From positions 35,774,317 to 35,838,316 of the forward strand of contig NC_133110.1 of assembly GCF_022965805.1 (NCBI RefSeq): DNA of 64,000 nucleotides, in the 5' to 3' direction. This stretch comes from Primulina eburnea. Lineage: Eukaryota > Streptophyta > Magnoliopsida > Lamiales > Gesneriaceae. The notes beneath the pieces are model-generated. The model searched no databases. It saw only the letters and a program-made list of their open reading frames with translations, and was not told the origin of the DNA. A program made the translations under genes and the position numbers. Positions 49,100 through 58,601 of the stretch are shown in pieces (position 1 is the stretch's first letter; every line of letters starts with the position of its first letter).

Positions 49100-49436
49100 C
49101 TTTAATTCTAATGTTAGTTCGATAAACTTGCCAAATGAGCATGAAAATTAAGCACTCTATTTTCCCAAAAAAATAAATAAATAAATAAAGCACTCAACTC
49201 AAGTTCTACTCATTTATATACCCACATAGATGCATGGTGGCAGCCATAGATACAATGATTACCTCAGAGCCATGGAAATCGGGACTGTACACCAAACATG
49301 GGATTGAGAATTTTTTGCATGTTTTTCCCTCTGTTTTTTGGTTTTGGCTGTCCTAGTCGTGCACAAAACGCAAATACAAAATTACACATTACTTCCAAAA
49401 ATTTTCAGGGTGCTTGCCTCTCTACCTTCGATAGGT
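49100..49436. other. Spacer and 3-prime UTR region of the kinase gene
   Basis: Holds an (aaat)n run at about 49168-49188 and presumably the 3-prime UTR of the minus-strand kinase. Nothing else is recognised. Confidence 0.5.
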
Positions 49437-52400
49437 TTATGCTACTCGCCTGCTCCTGAACATGTAATCCATCGACCAACTAATGGAGGACGGATAGAAG
49501 GCCTTGATAAATCTTCGCGGAGGAGCTCTGTGAGGCTCTTCCTTCTTCTTTTTCCTTGCAAATGCTGCACTTTTTGATGCAAGGTCCCGAAAAGATCTTG
49601 ATGGCTTTGTCTCGGTAATGGAGGAACTGAATGAGGGATCGGCTCCTAAGAATGATTCGGGACCTATTTGAGATGAGTTGAGATGGTGGCCAACTGCTCC
49701 ATCTTGGTGTGGAGGTGGGAATTTTTTCACTTTTGCTCTTGCCTTTAATAGCAGACATGACTCTAAGCCTCTGCAAAAGATAATAATTATTTGATTGGGG
49801 TGAGATAACGAGAAAGACGTTCGACATAGACACTGAACGCGTTCGAGTTATTGGCTCGTCCGACCCGTCAGCATTCACGAGTCTCTCGTTCAACTGATCA
49901 TATGAATGATTTCTTGACAGATATTCAACAAAATCACGCACAATAAGCAGAAAATGGAAAATATCAAGACGTGTAGACTGGTGATATATAAGCTCTTTCG
50001 GTTTTTATATGCCACGCAACGCAATAAAGCCAACCCATATATTTCCTTTCTTTTCTTCCTCAACTTTCTTCACGCAGAAACAAGAAACATGGAGTACAAC
50101 TATATAATCATAGGGATAAAAGAGAATAATTCGACATACGTTTAAATTGGTTTGTAGCTCTGCGTTTGCTTCTGGAGCTGGAATTGCACGGCTTACTTTC
50201 TCACGTACTCTCGTTCTTCTATTACCATCTGTAACATGAGGTTTCCCACCTATACCCCGTTGCCTACACAAGAACATGTTTTAGAACATGACAAATAATG
50301 GCAAAAGTATAGTTCAATGATTGGATAATCAAGAAAAAGCACCTCCTGGCTTCTTCATCCTTCAATTTTATGTCCAATTCTTTGCTTGGAGGAAACTTAG
50401 GTAAGCTCGACGGTTCACATGCATATGGTTCGGTGGCAAAAAACTGATCATACAAAACATATCATCTCCCCTCAAAAATATTTATGACAATCATGCTCTA
50501 GCTTCCAAGAAAAAATATTATTATTAGTGTATAAAAAGAACATACTTCGCTATTTAATGCTGCAGTAGCGGTGCCTCGAGCATCAGGATCGAGAGCAAGA
50601 AGATTTTCTATAAGAGCCAGAGATGATGATGGAAAATCCTTAAAGGTGTCGGTTATGCACCGCTTATAAGGTTGCTGCGGTTTATAAAGAGTTGCATTCG
50701 TAAATCTTGATCTCTTCCAGTATTCATCGGAGGGAGAACCACACAGCTTAAATACTTTGTGCAGTTGCTCCACCTACAAAAAAAATAAACATATAGTAAA
50801 AATTTAATTTTGGAGATATGTCTTTCCCGAGTTCGCACAATTAAAAATTTAAATATAAAGCCCAGATGAAAATTTCATTCACCAGAATGATAATGGTTTT
50901 TGTATTAATTAAATTTGTTTGTAAGTACCTCTGTTCGTCCCCGTAATATTGGTTTCCCAGCAAGCAACTCCGCCAGAATGCAGCCAGCACTCCACAAATC
51001 GACACCAACACCATAATAAGTGGCGCCTAGCAAAAGCTCTGGAGGACGATACCATAGTGTAACTACTCGGCTCGTCATTTGTTTCTTAAGTTGAGGATCA
51101 AAGAAAGACGCCAGCCCAAAATCAGCAATTTTTAAGATCCCTTCATTGTCTACAAGTAAATTCGAGCACTTAATGTCCCGGTGTAAGACGCCATTGTTGT
51201 GGCAATGCTCAAGACCAGAAAGTAATTGTTTCATATAGCATTTGATCTGTACCAGGAAACATAAAGAAATCAACGGCCGACTAAATGAAGCCTAAGTCCA
51301 TGTTTTTGAGAATATGAAGAGAAAATTGTCCTGAATTTGCATGCTTTGTAAAATAAAGAAACGCTCATTCGATCTTGCTTCACTTATACAGCTTTTGACA
51401 TGAACTCTATTTGATGCCAGCACCAGAGAAAGAAAATATATAAGCAATGTTATAGCACTTCACTTGAACTAAAAAAGGATCAATATCCAAGATATTTGGC
51501 ATCACCAAGGGAAAAGAGAAAGTTTTTAGTCGAACTAAGTGGTCACCAATTCGACGGGATGCTCCAATGACCACTAGGGAGAATAGTAGTTTACTTCTAT
51601 CTACAAAGGGACAAAAGCAAGTTGTTAAATGTTTAAGTATGTTCAATGACAGCGTAAGCAATGTCGTATCACCTTTGACACTATATTTACCACTAGAAAG
51701 AATTGCAATGCCACCTTAACTTCTAGGATTTGGGGCCAATGATCAAGAAAGGTCAACCAATAGCATCCAAAAAGCATAAGATGCAAACCTAATATGAATC
51801 TCATCAAAAAATCCAAACGCCTCAGTCACCACCAAACTGGAAAGCACCATCCCTCAATGGTAATTAGAACCACCTTAAGATATGGAAGACAAAAATTCAA
51901 CATACATGACACGAAACATTCTTTTTCGACACTAAACATATACAAGATAAATCATGCCTAGATGCCAATCAGATATATTAAAATTTGTAAACCATTTAAA
52001 TCTCTGCTGTCAGATTAAACCCATCCAATATAAACAAACTCCAACTACAAAAACAAGCAAACTTTTTATTTCCTCGAGAAGTTATTTACCTGAGGTTCGG
52101 TGAACTTGACAGTTTGGACAGCAGCAAGGCCAGCAAGATCATGCTCCATATACTCAAAAACAAGGTAGAGACTGCAAGAAATTCGAGATATAACCAAGCC
52201 TTCGAGCTTAATAACATTGGGATGATCTAGCCTTCTCAGCACGAGTATTTCTCTCGACATAAACCTTACCGTCTCAGGATCTAAGTTATCGAACCTTACT
52301 TTCTTAAGAGCCACTACTTTCCCAGTGATCAAGTCCCTGGCCTTGTACACATTGCTGTATGTTCCCTGGCCAATCTGAACAACAAATCAAAAACACTCCA

Positions 52401-53061
52401 CAAACTTCAGATTTAAATACAAGCTTTCAAGTTTTATACTTTTTAACTTCAAATTTTATATGATCAATAAGAAACCCCTCTAGTCTCTACATACATAAAT
52501 CAAAAAATGCAAGAAAAATTTTAAATCAAGATCTGTAGCACTCCACAGCCACATAAATAAGTTGTACATAGAAAAAAATTTATATTTTTTGCCCTTGAAA
52601 TAGCATTACATCATTGCTTCATATAATGTCCTCAAGAAGGGATAAGAAATGCATGCTACCACATATCTAACAAAAGAAAGAACCTTTCCACTGACGTCAT
52701 TGCTAACTGGTAGACGAAAATGCACACAAAATTCTACTGCGATTACCTTGTCAAGTTTCTCGAAGGTGTTAGCACGTCGTGGATTCCAATCCTGGATGGC
52801 GTCGCCGGCGACGTCCAACAGCCACGGAGGCCACTCATCGGCCGCGGCCGCGGAGCCTCTTTTAAGCTTAAACTCCGGCACCGCTGCCGGAAGAATCCAC
52901 CTTGAGTATGCTGCCGCCGGGACCTCCTCGATCATCTTCTTCTTCTTTCCTCTTCTCTCTACCGTCACTTCATCGTTCTCGGAGCTCCTCCGTGCGTCAT
53001 TCTTTTGCTTCCGGCAAGTTTTTCTTTGTCCGGAGGTTGGTTTGCCAAGAACACACCCCAT
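49437..53061 (-). CDS. CDK-like Ser/Thr protein kinase (At1g54610/At5g50860 type), frame break in last exon
   Basis: Seven coding exons on the minus strand join in frame: 53061-52747, 52374-52090, 51246-50929, 50773-50546, 50443-50343, 50263-50140, and 49770 to the stop. The start MGCVLGK is an N-myristoylation and palmitoylation signal, suggesting membrane attachment. A basic, low-complexity N-terminus of about 100 residues precedes the kinase domain: P-loop GQGTYSNVY (107-115), Lys129, HRDIKCSNLL (Asp224), DFGLASFFD (Asp242) and TLWYRPPELLLG. A conserved C-terminal PAPEANAELQTN segment follows. A PSTAIRE cyclin helix is replaced by SREILVLRRLDHPN. In the last exon a run of six A (49727-49722) shifts the frame between KSKSEK and the family's FPPPHQDGAVG motif, which lies in the next frame. 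As written, translation ends at 49480 (about 553 residues). With one base fewer it would end at 49437 (about 567 residues). Confidence 0.9.
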
Positions 53062-54409
53062 AACAGAGAGTTTCCGCTCAATTCACCAAATCTTTAGATA
53101 CCCATTTCATTTCAAAGCACAAGAACACTGAAAAACAAGCCGTATCTCAATCTGACAAGCCACGGGCAGTAGATTGAAAAACTCCGCATTTACTGCAAAT
53201 GAGTACCTATTGATTCGTGTTCTTATATATGTTCAACGATGCGAATGATCCATGGGATCACCCGAAAAACCAACATTCAAAGAATGATTATTCAAAGGAA
53301 AACAAAAACAAAAACAAAAACAAACAAGACGCGGAAGGGTCTTCTGTTCAGCTAGTGAAACCCACTACCGTAAAAAGTATATAGATAATTACAGAGATAG
53401 AACCAATCGTATAATGGCAATCTGCGACTGTTCGAGTGCATTAATTGCTCTGGGAGCAGGAGGGTGTGAATGTTTGAAATTTCCAATCTTGTCAAGAATT
53501 CATTCTATCAGGTTAAAAAAATGGCTCTGTATTTACATATATATTATTATTATAATAAACATTATCATAATCATATTTTGTGTGTATATTTGTCGCTACT
53601 CCAGAGAGAGAAGTAAAGGGAGGGAGTCTTTCGTTGCAGGATTCTGGAGTATTGAAAAGGAAGCTCACTGCGTTGAAAATTTTAAAGAATTTCGCCTTTT
53701 TCTTCTTTGGAATTTTATGCAAATTCTTAGCAGAATGTGGAAAATAAAAGTAAACTCTTATTTAAAACTTTTTACATATTATAAAAATAGTGGTCAAATT
53801 GTATTCATCACTCGAAAAATATATGAAATCTCGATGTTAAATTAAAGGTTTTTTCAAAGCTCGTGTTTTTAAAAATCAAACATTTTTGCATCGTTACGAC
53901 TTATTATTGTAAAGATGGAGATTTTTAAAATATCATTAATCTCATGCATGAGGTTTTCTATTTTTTGGATTTTCATTGAGGAGTTAAATGATATTTGCTG
54001 CATATTAGCATGTATTCATGTAATGCATGAGAGCTCAGTCTAAATTTTTATTTTTAAAAAAAATCTAAAATTTCATAGAATTAAACCTGATTATCCCGAA
54101 TTACAACATTCAATTGCCACGATGAGATTTTCCAGTTCAATTGCCATGGATAGACCAAACTCATCATATTGTTTTAACCGTTTCAAGGGAATCCGAAAAA
54201 ATTGCCCATAATATAATTTCTATAATTATTTTTGTAAGTCGAAATAAATCATGCAATAATTTATAAATTCATGATTTTAATGAATGATTTAAAAAATAAT
54301 AAATGCAATATATTATATTTCAACATTTAACTCCGACAATATATTATATACATTTTTCAAGTTTTACCTTAACACATCTGTTTGTTATGTTTTTTAATAT
54401 AGAACTAGC
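53062..54409. other. 5-prime region of the kinase gene and AT-rich spacer
   Basis: Holds the likely 5-prime UTR and promoter of the minus-strand kinase (an (aaaaac)n run at about 53299-53324). A GC-neutral stretch with an open frame at 53414-53845 shows no domain and looks fortuitous. The rest is AT-rich. No RNA gene seen. Confidence 0.5.
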
Positions 54410-54985
54410 TAGGGATGTCCATTCGGATGAGTTGGATGGATTGGGTCGAGTTGAGCAATAGTATTATTCAAAAATTGTTCAACACGAACCTGAACCTGAA
54501 TCAACCCATCAACCCGTATATCCGATCTTGAATTTTTTTAAAAGAAAATTAAATAAAATTCAAAAAATAATAATAATAATGTTTTAATTTAAACACATAA
54601 TAACAAAAGCTCCCTCGTATATATGATTTAAATTTTGAAAGTCTAATCGTAGAAACATAAAGTATATTTGTTAAATCAAATAAACAATTATTTAAAAAAT
54701 AAAAAATGTTCAAAATAAATATTAAATTTTGAAAATTTATGATATAAATATACAATAAATATTTTTTCAGACATAAAATATATAAAAAAATGTAGACAAC
54801 ATTTATTAATTATATATTTTTTAAAAAAATTAAAGGGTCAACACCCAATCCAACCCGGTCATTTTTTTCGGGTCAGCTATCGATCTATCTCGATCTTATC
54901 CGAACCCGAAAACTTCAAACTCAAACCTTATTTTTTTCGGGTTAAAGCGTATCAAATTCGTGGATCGTATCGGATTTGACACTAC
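54410..54985. mobile_element. Candidate hAT-type MITE with ggtcgag/cgggtc motifs
   Basis: The left end 'tagggatgtccattcgg' and the reverse complement of the right end ('tagtgtcaaatccgatacg') resemble the TAGGG(N)TGTC ends of hAT-derived plant MITEs. Between them are repeated 'gggtcgagttg', 'aacccgtatatccg' and 'cgaacccgaaaac' motifs in both orientations. I could not fix an exact 8-bp target duplication. No coding region. Confidence 0.4.
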
Positions 54986-56379
54986 TAGTGGCTAAAACCA
55001 ACTAAGTCAAGAGAACGGGTAACTAAATGGTAAATTATGGGTAGTATATGAAGAAAAACACATGTACGACGTCACTGGTTAATTTACCCTAAATAAAAGG
55101 TACCGACACTTGTTAATTATTAAAATATATATGCATATAACATTAAAAAATATTTAAATCGATCTATCAGTGTGCGTGTGTGTGTGTGTATAGATACATG
55201 ATTTTTTATTTTTTTAAATCTAGAAAATGTATTATTTCGATTTATTTATTTCTTTAAAAAATAATAAATATAAAAGTAGTGCCGTTTTGGAACACAGCAT
55301 TTTTCATTACAACCAACCTCATACGGAAAGGGCCAATGAATTTATTGCAGGAATTGATAAAGTCTATATTAAATATATAATGTCTCCTGCCAATGGGGAA
55401 GTTATTTAAAAATCCCCAATCATAATATTTCTTTGCATTCACTCCCTACCCACAAAATTGTGATACTATTTCATACAAAATGTGGTACACTTCATGTGGA
55501 AATGTGGTACACTTCATGTGGAAATGTGGTACTAAAAAAGTACCTAGGGACTGAAAACAAAGAAAAAAGGCGGCTGGGGACTGAAGCCAAATTTCCCGCC
55601 TGCCAATGCAATATCATAATTTAAAATATCTTTTTATATTAAATTATTCTATAATTTTTTTTTTAAATTTTATGCAATAAATTTGAGGCCATTGAGAGCT
55701 TCAATAAACAGTAATCAATAATGGTGAGTTTTTTATATATTGTCTCTTGATTATTTTACGGACGAGGTAACTTGAAAGAAATGCCGTTGAAACTTATGTT
55801 TCAAATACTGTTTTCGTTTAGCGTTTTTTTTAAAATATATTTGTATAGGAAAAAAAACTTTATTTCGTCTACAAGTAAGTTAACAGAATTGAATATGTCA
55901 CATTAGTTTCTGTCATAGTTAATTATATAACCGAGCGTTTATAGTTTCAATTACTCATCGATGAGTAAACTAACGAGAATGAATACATAAACTCCGTTTC
56001 TATCGTCAATTATATGATCAAACTCTTACCATTACTAGTATTAGTAGAAGTACTCTCATTACCATTTTGCTCAAACAGGAGAAAACAAACGACTGCCAAA
56101 GTCCTTGTGTTTCAATTTGGTTCACTAATTTGTTTAGGTACATTGCAAGATAGAAAGGTGAAGAATTCATTGTACCATTTCATCATATCTTCAAACTTTA
56201 AATCTTTTTTTTTTGTAATTGTATTATCATGTAGAAAATATATTTAATTATCCAAAAAATTTATTATCTTTTTGGAGAATAATATAATTGACATTTATTT
56301 TGAAATGGATTATTTATATTATCTAAAAATTAATAATGGTGTGACATTATTTATAATTATTGGAAAACAAATATATTTA
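54986..56379. other. AT-rich spacer
   Basis: Contains the second dispersed repeat (55449-55600) and a short (GT)n run at about 55171-55189. A short coding-like stretch at 56081-56140, bounded by 'caaacag' and 'tttag|gtacat', might be an exon but is unidentified. The rest shows nothing. Confidence 0.5.
55449..55600 (+). repeat. Dispersed repeat, copy 2 (atgtggtac motif)
   Basis: Partner of 48522-48672, with the doubled 'cttcatgtggaaatgtggta' unit and the 'cggctggggactgaagcc' end. The two copies are in the same orientation, about 6.9 kb apart on either side of the kinase gene. Confidence 0.75.
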
Positions 56380-56384
56380 AATTC

Positions 56385-56666
56385 TGTTGAAATATTATTT
56401 AAAATGTGAAAAATATTTGTGTTGAAAATGTGAATGTTGAATGTTGAAAAATAGGTGTTGAATATTGAAAATTAGTGTGTGATGATGTAGGTAATGATGT
56501 ATTTTATTTTTGGATTATGTGTAAAGATTTCCTATAAATAGATCTCTCATTTGTGAAGAAAATCACAATTGAGTAGAGAGAAAAATATTATAAAGTGTGT
56601 TGGTTGGTAAATTTTGAGTGTTTGAGATTTTTACTTTTTACCATAAATTTTTACTTTTTCACAACA
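56385..56666 (+). repeat. 5-prime LTR of the copia element
   Basis: 282 bp, TGTTGAAATA...CACAACA. It contains a TATA box 'cctataaataga' near 56531, which fits a Pol II start within the LTR. The 3-prime LTR is 62276-62557. Confidence 0.95.
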
Positions 56667-56683
56667 CGTTATCAGCACGAAAC
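56667..56683 (+). promoter_or_regulatory. Copia primer-binding site
   Basis: CGTTATCAGCACGAAAC directly after the LTR. 'TTATCAGCACGA' resembles the internal (half-tRNA) initiator-Met primer site used by many plant copia elements. That assignment is from memory of the family. Confidence 0.65.
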
Positions 56684-56729
56684 TCTAAAAGTCCTACATA
56701 TTTTTCCAAGCTCCAAACAGAAGAAAAAG

Positions 56730-57371
56730 GTAACAAAAGTAATTATATTTATTTTACTGTTATTTGTTTATTGTGTATTTATTTAATATACAATATAATG
56801 TTATTATTAGAAATAATAAAAATAAATTATTTTCATAAACTTGTTATAAATCCTGGGAGGATGTTAAGACGACATCCCACACTCCCGGCAAGGGATACGA
56901 CAAGTATAAAAGCCTATAAGGTTTTTAAACAAAATAAATTATGACAGTCATTATAATATTATGATATGATATATATAATTATTTAAACATGTCTAATATT
57001 ATATATACCATATTATTACCATAAAATTATACAAATACATACATTTATTCTTTTATTCACCAACGGTCATAAACGGTAACAAAACGGCTAGTTTTTGCCC
57101 TATAAATATGATCTCTCAAACTCATTCAATCACCCAAACTTTCTCTTCTTCTCTAAAAATTATTCTTCATCAAATTTTCGGAGAAAAAAGAAGATGGCTT
57201 TCGCAAGGTTATTTTTAATTATTTTAGTTATCATACTCACGAGTCTTGTATTTATCGGAGAATATCCTCCTCGTGTGTTTTCTTTATTTTTACGAATACT
57301 TGTACTTGTTGTTTATCCATTACTTTGTATTGCAATATTCATTAACTAATAAAATGCATCGTGATTTTTAG
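56730..57371 (+). other. Candidate leader intron of the copia element
   Basis: A donor 'aaaaag|gtaaca' at 56730 and an acceptor 'gattttta g|tacc' ending at 57371 bracket 642 AT-rich bases just before the gag ATG. Splicing would remove the whole leader, including a second TATA-like 'tataaata' (57101-57108) and the 51-codon frame below. This is inferred from splice-site shape only. Confidence 0.35.
57194..57349 (+). CDS. 51-residue hydrophobic peptide frame in the copia leader
   Basis: ATG at 57194 in good context (gaagATGG). It encodes a short peptide beginning MAFARLFLIILVIILTS, with one or two strongly hydrophobic segments (about residues 5-18 and 30-48) and a short charged loop (GEYPPR). 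It has no place in the known copia plan, and I do not recognise it. It may be a captured host signal-peptide exon, a leader peptide, or chance. It lies 29 bp upstream of the gag ATG. Confidence 0.35.
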   Translation: MAFARLFLIILVIILTSLVFIGEYPPRVFSLFLRILVLVVYPLLCIAIFIN

Positions 57372-57378
57372 TACCACC

Positions 57379-58467
57379 ATGGCAAACTTGACAAAGCTTG
57401 AATTCATCGCTCTTGACATTACTGGGAAAAATTATATGCCATGGACTCTCGATGTAGAAATGCATCTTGAGTCATTAGGTCTAAATGAGACCATAAAAGA
57501 AAATGGCATATGCACATCACAAGAAAAGGCAAGAGCCATGATATTTTTGCGTCGACATCTCGACGATGGATTAAAATGTGAATATATGACTGAAAAAGAT
57601 CCCATGGCTTTATGGAAGGGATTAAAAGAAAGATTCGAACATATAAGGGAAGTTATACTTCCGATCGCTAGGGATGAATGGAATACGTTAAGATTCCAAG
57701 ACTTTAAAAAAGTCAGCGATTACAACTCGGCGATGTATAGAATAATCTCGCAGTTGAAATTTTGTGGGCACGAGATTACAGAATTGGAAAAGCTTGAGAA
57801 AACATTTTCCACTTTTCACGCATCGAATATAACTCTACAACAACAATATAGAGTGCGTGGATTTTTGAGATATTCTGAACTTATCGCCTGTCTCCTTGTA
57901 GCGGAAAAGAATAACGAGCTATTAATGAGAAATCATCAGGCACGACCTACTGGTTCAACGGCATTTCCTGAAGCAAATGTCGTAAGCAAAAATGAATTTA
58001 AATCTGGCAACCAAAATCAAAGTTATAGACAAGATTTTGGTCGAGGACGAAATCGAGGTCGTGGTCGTGGTCGTGGACGTGGTCGGGGACGTGGAAATAG
58101 TCGTGGTCGTGGACGCGGCCGTGGTTTTGAAAATAATCGAGATAGTTACTTCAATAACTCATCTCAAAGGAACGTCCCAAATCATCCACCGAAAAGGCAT
58201 CAAGAGAACATGAGTGTAAATGAAAATCACTCAAAAAGATTTGAAAGTTCTTGTTTCAGATGTGGTACTCCAGGACATTGGTCCCGTATTTGTCGAGCCC
58301 CTGAGCACCTTTGCAAACTTTATAAAGAATCAATAAAGGGGAAAGAAAAGGAGACCAACTTCGCTGAAAACAGTGAACCTTTGAGTAATTCAACTCATTT
58401 TGATGCTGGAGATTTTCTGATTGATTTCTCAGACAATGATCAATTTGCGGGTGGAATAAATATGTAA
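57379..58467 (+). CDS. Copia gag
   Basis: Start chosen at ATG 57379 (accaccATGG, a good context); an upstream GTG in the same frame is ignored. 362 residues. The N-terminal part (MANLTKLEFIALDITGKNY, WTLDVEMHLES) is the copia gag_pre/UBN2-like capsid domain. An Arg-Gly-rich tract follows (about residues 220-255), then a single CCHC zinc knuckle CFRCGTPGHWSRIC near residue 300. It forms the virus-like particle and binds element RNA in the cytoplasm. Translation stops at 58465-58467, before protease, and pol is in another frame. Confidence 0.9.
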   Translation: MANLTKLEFIALDITGKNYMPWTLDVEMHLESLGLNETIKENGICTSQEKARAMIFLRRHLDDGLKCEYMTEKDPMALWKGLKERFEHIREVILPIARDEWNTLRFQDFKKVSDYNSAMYRIISQLKFCGHEITELEKLEKTFSTFHASNITLQQQYRVRGFLRYSELIACLLVAEKNNELLMRNHQARPTGSTAFPEANVVSKNEFKSGNQNQSYRQDFGRGRNRGRGRGRGRGRGRGNSRGRGRGRGFENNRDSYFNNSSQRNVPNHPPKRHQENMSVNENHSKRFESSCFRCGTPGHWSRICRAPEHLCKLYKESIKGKEKETNFAENSEPLSNSTHFDAGDFLIDFSDNDQFAGGINM

Positions 58468-58594
58468 AACATTTTATTTTTCATGTAATTGTATGATAAT
58501 ATTTTATCGTGTGTTATATTTTGGCATATGTATTGTATTGTATTTTTATAAATGTATTGTCAGTAATTTTATTTCATTGCATATTTTTTTGAAG
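58464..58594 (+). other. Intron-like segment between copia gag and pol
   Basis: A GT (58464-58465, overlapping the gag stop) and an AG (58593-58594, after 'atattttttt') enclose 131 very AT-rich bases. Removing them would delete the gag stop and join gag to pol in frame. This could be the way a gag-pol fusion is made, but only sequence shape supports it. Confidence 0.35.
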
Positions 58595-58601
58595 TTCAAA
58601 T

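Noticed and set aside
53414..53845. 143-codon frame upstream of the kinase
   Set aside because: Contains low-complexity Ile runs, no domain and no splice or start context. It probably arises by chance in AT-rich DNA.
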